Assembly: GCF_030546645.1 (NCBI RefSeq)
Contig: NZ_JAUOTO010000001.1
Location: 434,001 to 498,000 of the forward strand
Direction of reading: 5' to 3'
Length of the DNA stretch: 64,000 nucleotides
Origin: Flavitalea plasmicola
GTDB taxonomy: Bacteria > Bacteroidota > Bacteroidia > Chitinophagales > Chitinophagaceae
In this document: positions 8,198-16,247 of the stretch, in pieces
Layout: each line of letters begins with the position of its first letter
How positions within the stretch are numbered: the stretch's first letter is position 1
The notes under the pieces: model-generated
Told to the model about the DNA's origin: nothing
The model's database searches: none
Seen by the model: the letters and a program-made list of their open reading frames with translations, nothing else
Translations under genes and position numbers: made by a program

Positions 8198-9199
8198 CTA
8201 TACCTTACCCGCCAGGTACGCCGCCACTTCCGCCAGCCGGTTGGAAAACCCCCATTCATTGTCATACCAGGAAGCCACCGACAGGAGGTTGCCTTGTTTC
8301 GCCGTCAAAGGCAGATCCATAATGGAAGAATGTGGGTCGGCCACGATCCGGGAAGAAGCCCATTCACCTTCCAGCACATCCAGCACGCCTTTCAGGGGCC
8401 CGGCCGTCGCCGCCTTGCGGAAGGCATCATTCACTTCCTGGACAGTGCAATCTTTCTCCGTCACCAGGTTGAGTTCAGCAATGCTGCCGGTACGGGTGGG
8501 CACACGGTAAGCCTTGCCCGTTATCTTAAGGTCTTTCCAGATGAATTGCAGCGCCCTTGCGGCGCCCGAAGAAGAAGGGATGATATTCTCCGCCGCCGCC
8601 CAGGAATCCCGCCGGTCCTTCATGGGCTGATCCGTCAGGGACTGGGAATTAGTATAGGAATGGACCGTGGAAAAAAGTCCGTATTGTATGCCGAAATTTT
8701 CGAGGATCACTTTGATGGGCACGGCCAGGGCATTGGTCGTACAGCTCCCCATGCTGATGATGCGATGCGCGGCCGGATCGAAATTTTCGAGGTTGATCCC
8801 TTTGAGCAATACGGCATCACAATCCGACAGCGTCTTGCTGGGCGCGCTGACCAGCACATATTTCGCGCCCCGGTCCAGATGCGCCTGCGCCCCTGACCTT
8901 ACTGTTGCCCTGCCCGTGCAATCCACCACGACGTCTACCCCCAGCTTGCTCCAGTCAGGGATCTCCTTCGCCGCATTGTAATAAGAGATCGTCCGGTCCC
9001 CGATCTGCAGACTGCCCTCCTTGCCGGACACGGGCTCATGCCAACGACCGTAATTGGTGTCCACCGCAAACAAGGCGGCTAATGTAGCTTCATCTTTAAT
9101 ATCCGAAATGGAAACAGGAATGAAAAGGTCCTTGTCCAGACCAATGCGTAGGAACTGACGGCCAATACGGCCAAATCCGTGTAAAGCGATCTTTGCCAT
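8198..9199 (-). CDS. glyceraldehyde-3-phosphate dehydrogenase family protein (divergent paralogue)
   Basis: The full-length type I GAPDH fold is present. It has the NAD-binding GFGRIGRQFLR at the N-terminus, the catalytic Cys in SMGSCTTNAL, the catalytic His in STVHSYTNSQ, the substrate-loop segment RVPTRTGSIAEL and the C-terminal WYDNEWGFSNR. Counted from the ATG at 9223, Cys is residue 161 and His 188. The ATG at 9199 is preferred because it begins directly with MAKIALHGFGRIGR. The Cys context differs from the usual S(N/A)ASCTTN, and the P(V/T)PTGS segment is RTGS. It is therefore probably a secondary copy, not the main glycolytic enzyme. A related role (for example erythrose-4-phosphate dehydrogenase) is possible. 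Confidence 0.88.
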   Translation of the reverse strand: MAKIALHGFGRIGRQFLRIGLDKDLFIPVSISDIKDEATLAALFAVDTNYGRWHEPVSGKEGSLQIGDRTISYYNAAKEIPDWSKLGVDVVVDCTGRATVRSGAQAHLDRGAKYVLVSAPSKTLSDCDAVLLKGINLENFDPAAHRIISMGSCTTNALAVPIKVILENFGIQYGLFSTVHSYTNSQSLTDQPMKDRRDSWAAAENIIPSSSGAARALQFIWKDLKITGKAYRVPTRTGSIAELNLVTEKDCTVQEVNDAFRKAATAGPLKGVLDVLEGEWASSRIVADPHSSIMDLPLTAKQGNLLSVASWYDNEWGFSNRLAEVAAYLAGKV

Positions 9200-9305
9200 A
9201 GCGTTTTTTTTAGAGAGGTTCATAAATGACGGTCAGGCAGGATTTATGGCAGCAAGCGGGACGGACTTTCAGAACAACAAAAGCGCCGTGAAATTGTTTA
9301 AAGGC

Positions 9306-9313
9306 TATTTTTG
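9306..9313 (+). promoter_or_regulatory. -7 promoter element (TATTTTTG) for the gene at 9319
   Basis: TATTTTTG matches the Bacteroidota consensus TAnnTTTG at all fixed positions and ends 5 bases before the ATG. The transcript would be leaderless or nearly so. A -33 TTTG at the right distance is not obvious. Confidence 0.5.
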
Positions 9314-9318
9314 TCGCT

Positions 9319-10242
9319 ATGAGGACTTTTTTAAGATGGATCGCCTTTTTTGTCATTGCACCCGGTGCGGCCAAGGCACAACAACGCATCCTGTTAGCCG
9401 AACAGGCGGGGCAGCGCATTGCCCTTGCAGACGTCGCCACCGGTAATATTATCTGGGAATGGAAACCCTCTCTGTCGAATGTCGACAGCGCCCATTGGAA
9501 ATGGTTCTCCAATCCCAGTGATGTCAAGCCTGTCTATGAAGGAAAATATATCCTGGTCACGGCTTCCGGCGGAGGTGTCGCCCTTATCCGCATGGCAGAT
9601 AATAAGACGCTGTTTTATGCATATGCCGGCGGCAACCCTCATTCCGCGGAGATCCTCCCGGACGGCAATATCGTCGTTGCGTCCAGCTCGGGCAACTATC
9701 TTACGATGTTTCAAACGGACACCCTGGCAACGCGGCCGGGCACATACAGCAGCAGGATCTACATTGATTTCGGGCACAATGTCGTCTGGGACCGTAAAAG
9801 ACAATTGTTATGGAGCGCGGACAGACATCAGCTGAAGTCCTTTCACTATAATTTCGATTGTATGCATCCCGGCCTGGCGCCGGTGGATTCTATGCCCTTG
9901 CCCGGCCAGCAGTCCCATGATCTTTTTCCCACATTCGATGGAGATGCTCTATGGTTGACCAACACCACGCATGTATACAGACTGAATGTTTCCACCCGAC
10001 AGCTACTGCCCGCAGCAACCCCTCAAAAAGATATAAAAAGCATTTCCTCAGGGCCCGCCGGCTATCCTACGATCCTGTCCATTCCGCAGGAGCAATGGTG
10101 GACGGATGAGGTCAGGGATACCAAAGACAACAGCATTTTCAGACAGGAAGGCCTGAAGATCTACAAGGCCCGCTGGCTGGTGACCAATAACTTTAGTTAC
10201 CCGCCCGGTGACGACGTTAAAATTTGCCCGTCTCCACGATGA
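9319..10242 (+). CDS. secreted beta-propeller-like protein (DUF6528-like)
   Basis: This protein of 307 residues starts with a signal peptide (residues about 1-21, ending GAAKAQQ). Repeated blade-like units follow: ILLAEQAGQRIALADV, GGGVALIRMADNKTLFYAYA, GNIVVASSSGNYLTMFQ and HNVVWDRKRQLLWSAD. The pattern suggests a six- or seven-bladed propeller that reads as a periplasmic or surface binding protein. The family assignment to DUF6528 is from memory of the family pattern and is only moderately sure. Its last 35 bases contain the -33 element of the next gene's promoter. Confidence 0.7.
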   Translation: MRTFLRWIAFFVIAPGAAKAQQRILLAEQAGQRIALADVATGNIIWEWKPSLSNVDSAHWKWFSNPSDVKPVYEGKYILVTASGGGVALIRMADNKTLFYAYAGGNPHSAEILPDGNIVVASSSGNYLTMFQTDTLATRPGTYSSRIYIDFGHNVVWDRKRQLLWSADRHQLKSFHYNFDCMHPGLAPVDSMPLPGQQSHDLFPTFDGDALWLTNTTHVYRLNVSTRQLLPAATPQKDIKSISSGPAGYPTILSIPQEQWWTDEVRDTKDNSIFRQEGLKIYKARWLVTNNFSYPPGDDVKICPSPR

Positions 10243-10255
10243 TCGGCTATATTTG
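10223..10255 (+). promoter_or_regulatory. promoter of the Crp/Fnr-type regulator gene
   Basis: A -33 TTTG (10223-10226) and a perfect -7 TATATTTG (10248-10255) are separated by 21 bases, close to the spacing described for Bacteroidota sigma-ABfr promoters. The ATG follows 16 bases later. The -33 element sits inside the end of the preceding gene, so this regulator can be transcribed on its own. Confidence 0.65.
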
Positions 10256-10270
10256 CATTTTAGCGACGCA

Positions 10271-10843
10271 ATGAATGAGCTTGAAGAATTTATAAAGGAT
10301 TATTGGGGTCTCTCGGGTGATGATCTTGCCAGGATCGGCAGTTATTTCAAGCAGACCGCGCTGAAAAAGAACGAGTTTTTTTTAAAGCCCGGTAAGATAT
10401 GCAACACCCTGAGCATTCAGCGATCCGGCATCATACGCATCTACATCAGTGACAATGAGCAGGAGATCACGCAATGGATCTCCGTCAGGGGAGGATTTGT
10501 TTCCGACCTTTCCGGGCTGATCTTCGACCAGCCTTCCAGATATTATATACAGGCGCTGACGGATGCCGAATGCTATACCATCAGCCATGAGGATTATGTT
10601 CGCATCAGTCATGTCATCCCGCAATGGCACCAGCTGGAGAAACTGTTTATAGCCAGGTGCTTCCTTTTTATGGAAGAAAGGATCTTTTCATTGCTATCCA
10701 TGAGTACGGAACAACGTTATGCATGGTTGTTCAACCACAACCCTGCATTGTTCAATGAAGTACCCCTTCAATACCTTGCCTCTATGATGGGAATGACGCC
10801 CGAGACGTTGAGCCGTATCCGGAAAAAGAACGCCCTCCGGTAA
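10271..10843 (+). CDS. Crp/Fnr-family transcriptional regulator
   Basis: The 190-residue protein starts at the ATG at 10271, just after a strong promoter. A cyclic-nucleotide-binding-like beta-barrel (about residues 15-115) includes LKKNEFFLKPGKICNTLSIQ and GGFVSDLSGLIF. A long dimerisation helix follows, then a C-terminal helix-turn-helix with VPLQYLASMMGMTPETLSRIRKK. No N-terminal cysteine cluster is present, so it is not an oxygen-sensing Fe-S Fnr. Family members in Bacteroidota of this length often lack obvious cAMP contacts. A palindrome that fits a Crp/Fnr binding site lies 5 bases after its stop and before the next gene, suggesting that it controls that gene. Confidence 0.92.
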   Translation: MNELEEFIKDYWGLSGDDLARIGSYFKQTALKKNEFFLKPGKICNTLSIQRSGIIRIYISDNEQEITQWISVRGGFVSDLSGLIFDQPSRYYIQALTDAECYTISHEDYVRISHVIPQWHQLEKLFIARCFLFMEERIFSLLSMSTEQRYAWLFNHNPALFNEVPLQYLASMMGMTPETLSRIRKKNALR

Positions 10844-10847
10844 GTTC

Positions 10848-10861
10848 TTGATTTTTATCAA
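10848..10861. promoter_or_regulatory. perfect FNR/CRP-type palindrome TTGATTTTTATCAA
   Basis: The 14 bases match the FNR consensus TTGATnnnnATCAA exactly, and one further base pair (C/G) extends the dyad at 10847 and 10862. The site lies between the Crp/Fnr-family regulator gene and the membrane-hydrolase gene at 10896. Its centre is about 41.5 bases before that ATG, which would be the classic class II activator position if transcription starts at or near the ATG. The alternative is a weak stem-loop; the four-base loop and lack of a following T run make this less likely. Confidence 0.6.
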
Positions 10862-10883
10862 GCGGCAGATGGTGCTTGCGCTT

Positions 10884-10891
10884 TAATTTTG
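10884..10891 (+). promoter_or_regulatory. -7 promoter element (TAATTTTG) for the gene at 10896
   Basis: TAATTTTG matches TAnnTTTG and ends 4 bases before the ATG. No -33 TTTG occurs at the normal distance, and the FNR/CRP-type palindrome sits there instead, as expected for an activator-dependent promoter. Confidence 0.5.
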
Positions 10892-10895
10892 GCGC

Positions 10896-11621
10896 ATGTT
10901 TATAGGACACTTCGGACTCGGTCTGGCAGGAAAAAAGATAGCTCCCAAAGTTTCACTGGGCACATGGTTGATGGCCGTACAATTGGTGGATATCATCTGG
11001 CCAACATTGTTGTTGCTGGGTGTTGAAAAGGCTACCCTGCATCCTGAGCTGGGAGGGTCGAGGACAATAGCGTTCACTTACTACCCTTTTACACATAGCC
11101 TCCTGGGTGCCATTGGCTGGTCGGTCGCTTTTGGCGTTGCTTACAGGATAATCACGAAAAGTTCCCAAAATGCCCCCCTGCTGAGCCTGGCTGTTTTTAG
11201 TCATTGGGTGCTGGACCTTATCGTGCACTTCCACGATCTCCCTTTGTATCCTGGCTCGACGACGTATGTTGGTTTTGGCTTATGGGCGAATTTGCCGGCC
11301 ACTGCCATCATCGAGACAGCTCTTTTTGTCACGGGGATTGTCCTTTACTTTACTTCCACCACTGCAAAGAATAGGAAAGGCAGGCTGATTATCTGGCTTT
11401 TGATCATATTGCTTGTCGCAACGCATTTATATAGCTTTTGGGCCCCTCCGCCTGCAAGTATAAAGGCGCTGGCCTGGTCCGCGCAGGTGCAATGGCTCTT
11501 TGTGCTATTGGCGTATTGGGGAGATCGTAACAGGACCCCCAAATTTATTCCTCCTTCAGGGACCTCACCGGATTTACCCGCGCCGCCCGTAAGGTCAGCC
11601 ATCCCGTCGTTGCCAGTGTAA
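10896..11621 (+). CDS. membrane-bound metal-dependent hydrolase-like protein (YdjM-like)
   Basis: This 241-residue protein has the YdjM-family layout. It begins MFIGHFGLGLAGKKIAP, has further His residues in FTHSLLGA and SHWVLDLIVHFHD, and carries about five membrane helices. Histidines and Asp at the membrane interface are the proposed metal ligands of this family; the substrate is unknown. It follows a Crp/Fnr-type regulator gene and an FNR/CRP-like palindrome. The last 77 bases overlap the convergent ABC permease gene, and the extra proline-rich tail (TPKFIPPSGTSPDLPAPP) is encoded in that overlap. Confidence 0.8.
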   Translation: MFIGHFGLGLAGKKIAPKVSLGTWLMAVQLVDIIWPTLLLLGVEKATLHPELGGSRTIAFTYYPFTHSLLGAIGWSVAFGVAYRIITKSSQNAPLLSLAVFSHWVLDLIVHFHDLPLYPGSTTYVGFGLWANLPATAIIETALFVTGIVLYFTSTTAKNRKGRLIIWLLIILLVATHLYSFWAPPPASIKALAWSAQVQWLFVLLAYWGDRNRTPKFIPPSGTSPDLPAPPVRSAIPSLPV

Positions 11622-13968
11622 TAATGATCAGCACCGGCACAGGCGCCAGCAACAGGCTCCAGTTCAGGGAGGCCCGGAAGGCAAAGCCCTGCATCCATTG
11701 ACGGATAGCTATCAGTGAAAGAGGAAGGGCAAAAAGAGACGCCAGCAGGATCAGGCGAACGAAATCCCACGTCAGCAGCGACATGATCTGGCCGACGGAA
11801 GCGCCTAAAACCTTGCGCACCCCGATCTCCCTGTTCCTGCGGGCGGCAGCAAAAGCTGTCAATCCCAACAAGCCGATGACGCCGATGAAAATAGACAGCC
11901 CGGAGAATAATCCCGATATCCTGGCGAAATTCCGGTCATCCCGGTATTGACGGCCGTAGAATTCATCCAGGAAGAAGCTGTCGAATGAAGATTCCGGGAA
12001 AAGTTTATCCCAGGCCTTCCTGATCTCATCCACCGTCCCCGTCATATCCTTTGTAGCCACTTTCACGGAAAAATATTGCGTGGGTATCCATCTATAGGCG
12101 GGATCCATAAACAGGATGAGGGGCGTGTAGGCCATTTGCAGCGACCGCTGGTGGTAATCGCGAACAACCCCGATGACCTTATCCGTCCGCCCGGGGTTCA
12201 CCTCCAGCCATACCTGCTTTCCGACTGCGTCCTCTGGCGAGGCAAAGCCCAGCTGCCGGACGGCGGATTCATTCAGCACAAGGCCCAGACTATCGGCTGG
12301 CCGGCTGCGATCAAAAGGCCTTCCTGCCAACATTTCCAGGTGGTACTGGGGGATGAAGTCATGGTCAACTTTCAACATCTCATAGGTGCGCTCCTCGGAT
12401 TTGTCGGCGCCAAAACGGCGGTTGGCCAGGAACATACCCACCTCCCTGCCCGGTACGGCGCCTGAAGCGGTGACCCCCGCGATGCCCGGCAATGCAAGCA
12501 GCGTGTGTTTCAGTGCCGCCGCCTTTTCATCATAGCCGGTGGTACGGACCGGAGCTTTCAAAACAAGTGTTTGCTGTATCTCCACGCCCGTGTCCTGCCC
12601 GCTCATATACATGATCTGCCGCTGAACAGCCAATGTCCCCGCAATAAGGGCCAGCGCGACGGCGAATTGGAAAGTGACCAATCCTTTTCTTATATAGGCG
12701 CCGCTTTTCGAGAAGGCAAAGCGTCCTTTGAGCACTGTAACAGGCTGGAATCGCGTAAGCACGAAAGACGGATAAATGCTGGATACCACGACAGCTGCCA
12801 GGAACACCAACCCGGTGATCTTCCAGAAGGAACCGTCCACTACCATTCCAAATCCATGATCAATGCCCAGCCAGGCGGGCAGCAGGGCGCCCGCCAATCC
12901 CGACAGCGCTATGCCCAGCACAAAAGCGATGCTGCCCAGCAACAGGGACTCCAGGATAAATTGAAACATCAGCTGGCCGGGTCGTGCACCGCTGACCTTG
13001 CGTATCCCGACCTCCTTCGCTCTTTCCAGCGCCTTGGCCGTGGAGAGATTGATATAATTGACACAGGCTATCAGCAGGATCACCAGCGACAGGATATCCA
13101 GGAATTGCACCGCGCGGCGATTACCTTTTGGCTCCACCTCGTATTGCTTGGCTGCATTGAGGTGAATATCTTCCATGGGCACAAGATGAATAGCCCACCG
13201 CAGATCTTTAAGCGCCGGGCCATTCTTATAACCTTCCGCCATTGCCGGGAATTGAGCTTCCAGCGAAGCAGCCCTGGCCCCTGGCACCAGCCTTAGGAAA
13301 GTATAGCTTTCATGCTGGTACCACGTTTTTTTCTGCCATTCAGGCGAAGAAGCCCAGGATATCAGCATGGCAAACTGCATGGTGGAATTGGGCGGGGCAT
13401 CCTGGAAGACGCCCGTCACGCGGCAGGGAAGGACGGTGGAAATGGTGCTGATCTCCAGCATCTTTCCCAGTGGATCGCTGTTCCCAAAATATTTACGCGC
13501 AGCCGAGGCGGATATCACCACCGAATTGACGTCTTTCAATGCCGTAGCCTTGTCCCCTTTCAACCATCCATACTGAAAGAAAGAAAAGAAATTACTATCC
13601 GCAAAACAGACTTGCGCTTCCCTGAAACGGATCGTGCCATTCCGGACGACACGTTCGGAATTGTTCCAGTTGATCCTGGTGAAATCCGCTACCTCCGGGA
13701 AATGTTCTTTCAATGCAAGGGCATATCCATTAGTGCTCGTTGGCCAGTCGTCAGTGAGCTGGCTGCCCCTGTAAAAACGGCTTTCCACCCGGTAGACAGA
13801 GGCCCCGGCCGGCACCAGCATCCTGTCGAAGCTCTTTTCACGACGGACATAGGCGTTGATGCAGATGAAGGCGGCCAGGCCCAGCGCCAGCCCGAGGATA
13901 TTGATCGTCGTACTGGTCCTGTTGCGCAGCAGGTTTCGAAAAGCTGTTTTAAGGTAATTTCTGAACAT
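11545..13968 (-). CDS. FtsX/MacB-type ABC transporter permease
   Basis: This protein of 807 residues contains two FtsX units, each with a large periplasmic MacB_PCD domain. The N-terminus MFRNYLKTAFRNLLRN is the usual opening of this Bacteroidota permease group, followed by a helix near 20-40. The first permease core is near 285-430 (EVGIRKVSGARPGQLMFQF, SIYPSFVLTRFQPVTVLKG). The second is near 675-800 (AARRNREIGVRKVLGASVG, LTLRAARVNPVRSLKEE). No ATPase gene is adjacent, which is common for these permeases. Likely roles are export of lipoproteins, peptides or drugs, or envelope stress sensing; none can be chosen from sequence. It is divergent from the GH95 gene. Confidence 0.93.
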   Translation of the reverse strand: MFRNYLKTAFRNLLRNRTSTTINILGLALGLAAFICINAYVRREKSFDRMLVPAGASVYRVESRFYRGSQLTDDWPTSTNGYALALKEHFPEVADFTRINWNNSERVVRNGTIRFREAQVCFADSNFFSFFQYGWLKGDKATALKDVNSVVISASAARKYFGNSDPLGKMLEISTISTVLPCRVTGVFQDAPPNSTMQFAMLISWASSPEWQKKTWYQHESYTFLRLVPGARAASLEAQFPAMAEGYKNGPALKDLRWAIHLVPMEDIHLNAAKQYEVEPKGNRRAVQFLDILSLVILLIACVNYINLSTAKALERAKEVGIRKVSGARPGQLMFQFILESLLLGSIAFVLGIALSGLAGALLPAWLGIDHGFGMVVDGSFWKITGLVFLAAVVVSSIYPSFVLTRFQPVTVLKGRFAFSKSGAYIRKGLVTFQFAVALALIAGTLAVQRQIMYMSGQDTGVEIQQTLVLKAPVRTTGYDEKAAALKHTLLALPGIAGVTASGAVPGREVGMFLANRRFGADKSEERTYEMLKVDHDFIPQYHLEMLAGRPFDRSRPADSLGLVLNESAVRQLGFASPEDAVGKQVWLEVNPGRTDKVIGVVRDYHQRSLQMAYTPLILFMDPAYRWIPTQYFSVKVATKDMTGTVDEIRKAWDKLFPESSFDSFFLDEFYGRQYRDDRNFARISGLFSGLSIFIGVIGLLGLTAFAAARRNREIGVRKVLGASVGQIMSLLTWDFVRLILLASLFALPLSLIAIRQWMQGFAFRASLNWSLLLAPVPVLIIITLATTGWLTLRAARVNPVRSLKEE

Positions 13969-13991
13969 AATAAAAAGTATTATCCAATATA

Positions 13992-14006
13992 CTCAATATA
14001 TTTGAG
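13992..14006. promoter_or_regulatory. palindrome CTCAATATATTTGAG carrying back-to-back -7 elements
   Basis: Perfect 5-base arms (CTCAA/TTGAG) flank TATAT. On the plus strand it contains TATATTTG (13997-14004), a perfect -7 element for the GH95 gene 26 bases further on. On the minus strand the same bases give TATATTGA, a near -7 element for the ABC permease gene. The shared site could make the two promoters mutually exclusive or be an operator. Confidence 0.45.
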
Positions 14007-14029
14007 CCCCTTGATAAACGACGTTCACG

Positions 14030-16243
14030 ATGATTAAAAGACCTCTTGTTTTCCTAATTGCAGCTGCATTTTCTTTTCTTACCCAAGCCCAGGACCTGAA
14101 AATTTGGGACATCCGCCCCGCCACTACCTGGATGACAGAATCCTACCCGATGGGCAATGGCAGGTTTGGAGGCATGGTCTTCGGAGGCATCCCCAAAGAA
14201 CATATACAGTTCAATGAGCTTAGTCTCTGGACGGGCGATGAGGTCAACACAGGCGCCTACCAGGCTTTTGGCGACCTCTACATAGACCTTTCCCAAAATG
14301 ACAGCAGCACTTCCTACCGCAGAGAGCTGGACATCAGCCGTGCCGTCCAGCAGATCACATACACCAGCAACGGGACAAATTACAAACGGGAATATTTCTG
14401 CAGCTTCCCGGACCAGGTGATGGTGCTGCATTTTACGGCAGATAAAAAAGGCGCCTATTCCACGACCATTCACCTGAAGGATGCACATGGCGCCAGGACA
14501 ACGGCAGAAGGGATGTCCCTCGATATCACCGGACATTTGCCAAACGGTCTGAAATACGACGCAAGGATACTACTGAAAAAAGAAGGAGGTACGGCAACAG
14601 CCCCCTCCGACAGTACCCTGCAGATCGACAACGCCGATGGCTTTACCATCCTCCTTTCTGCCGCCACCGACTACAGTAACAGGCGCTCCCAGGATTGGAA
14701 GGGCCAGGACCCCACGGGAAAGATCCGCCGGATATTGACCGCCGCTGCCGCGAGACCTTACGCCGAGCTGCTGTCACGGCATGTTTACGACTATCGTTCT
14801 CTGTTTGGAAGGGTCTCCTTGCAGCTGGGCAGTGCACAGGCGCCGGACCTTCCCACATTCAGGCGATTGCTAAACTACAGAGAGACGCCCGATCATAGCC
14901 TGGAAGCATTGCTCTTCCAGTACGGACGGTATTTGCTGATCAGTTCTTCGCGGAAAGGCGGGCTGCCCGCTAATTTGCAGGGGTTGTGGAATGAGAGCAA
15001 CAACCCGCCCTGGCGCAGCGACTATCACTCCAACATCAATATCCAGATGAACTATTGGCTTGCCGAACCCACCAATCTTCCGGAATGTCACTTCCCTTAC
15101 CTGGACTATATCAACAGCATGCGGGAAGTGAAGAAAGAAAGCACGAAGAAGGAATATCCCGGCGTTCGGGGATGGACGGTGAAGACAGAGAACAATATTT
15201 TCGGAGGCTCCAGCTTCCTTTGGAATACGCCCGGCAGCGCCTGGTATGTCCAGGCCATCTGGGAACACTACGCATTTACAAAAGATAAGGCCTGGCTGGG
15301 CAGCTTCGGCTATCCTATCCTGAAAGAGATCGTTGAATTCTGGGATGATCATCTCAGGCGCAGGCCGGATGGAACCTTGGTATCGCCCATGGGCTGGAGC
15401 CCTGAGCATGGGCCCACGGAAGACGGCGTGACCTACGACCAGGAGATCGTCTACGATCTTTTCACCAATTATATGGGGGCAGCCGATGTTTTACAGATCG
15501 ACAAAACATATCGTGACCACGTGGCGGATATGCGGGAACATTTGCTGAAGCCGAAGATCGGGAAATGGGGCCAGCTGCAGGAATGGGAGACGGATCGCGA
15601 TGATCCGAAGGACAACCACCGCCATGCTTCCCATCTTTTCGCCCTGTACCCCGGCAGGCAGATCAGCGTCACCAGGACGCCCGAACTGGCGACTGCGGCA
15701 AAAGTCAGCCTGCAGGCGAGAGGAGATGTTTCTACAGGCTGGTCCATGGCGTGGAAAATGAATTTCTGGGCGCGGCTGCAGGAAGGGAATCATGCCTGGT
15801 CGATCCTGAAGAACTTTATAACGCTGGTGGGCGGCTCCGGGGTGGATTATAACGAGGGCGGTGGGGTGTATGCCAACCTGCTCTGTGCCCATCCTCCCTT
15901 TCAGATCGATGGAAATTTCGGCTATACTGCAGGGGTAGCAGAGATGCTGGTCCAGAGCCAGGCGGACGAGATCCAGCTGCTTCCCGCATTGCCGGACGAA
16001 TGGCGGGACGGCCACGTAAAAGGATTAAGGGCCCGCGGCGGATTTGAGATCACGGACATGCAATGGAGCAATGGAAAGATCGTCAGGCTGGCGATCAGGT
16101 CCTTGTCCGGAGGGAATTGCAGCCTTCGCGTACCGAATGCCATAACGGGGGCCCATGCATCCAAAGGCATAGCGACAGATCATGGATGGACCTACAGTCT
16201 GAATACGCAGCCGGGAGGTGTATATTCTTTTATAGGCAAATAA
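14030..16243 (+). CDS. glycoside hydrolase family 95 (alpha-L-fucosidase / alpha-L-galactosidase type), secreted
   Basis: This 737-residue protein has a signal peptide (about 1-20, ending FLTQAQ). The GH95 N-terminal beta domain shows ESYPMGNGRFGGMVFGG and the adjoining QFNELSLWTG. The alpha/alpha barrel contains SDYHSNINIQMNYWL, where NIN corresponds to the two catalytic Asn of GH95. GWSPEHGP holds a candidate catalytic Glu, and PPFQIDGNFG holds the candidate catalytic Asp. It should release terminal fucose or L-galactose from host, plant or algal glycans in the periplasm. Many GH95 enzymes are longer (about 780-830), so a loop may be missing. A beta-lactamase-fold gene follows after 4 bases and is probably in the same operon. 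Confidence 0.92.
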   Translation: MIKRPLVFLIAAAFSFLTQAQDLKIWDIRPATTWMTESYPMGNGRFGGMVFGGIPKEHIQFNELSLWTGDEVNTGAYQAFGDLYIDLSQNDSSTSYRRELDISRAVQQITYTSNGTNYKREYFCSFPDQVMVLHFTADKKGAYSTTIHLKDAHGARTTAEGMSLDITGHLPNGLKYDARILLKKEGGTATAPSDSTLQIDNADGFTILLSAATDYSNRRSQDWKGQDPTGKIRRILTAAAARPYAELLSRHVYDYRSLFGRVSLQLGSAQAPDLPTFRRLLNYRETPDHSLEALLFQYGRYLLISSSRKGGLPANLQGLWNESNNPPWRSDYHSNINIQMNYWLAEPTNLPECHFPYLDYINSMREVKKESTKKEYPGVRGWTVKTENNIFGGSSFLWNTPGSAWYVQAIWEHYAFTKDKAWLGSFGYPILKEIVEFWDDHLRRRPDGTLVSPMGWSPEHGPTEDGVTYDQEIVYDLFTNYMGAADVLQIDKTYRDHVADMREHLLKPKIGKWGQLQEWETDRDDPKDNHRHASHLFALYPGRQISVTRTPELATAAKVSLQARGDVSTGWSMAWKMNFWARLQEGNHAWSILKNFITLVGGSGVDYNEGGGVYANLLCAHPPFQIDGNFGYTAGVAEMLVQSQADEIQLLPALPDEWRDGHVKGLRARGGFEITDMQWSNGKIVRLAIRSLSGGNCSLRVPNAITGAHASKGIATDHGWTYSLNTQPGGVYSFIGK

Positions 16244-16247
16244 CATC

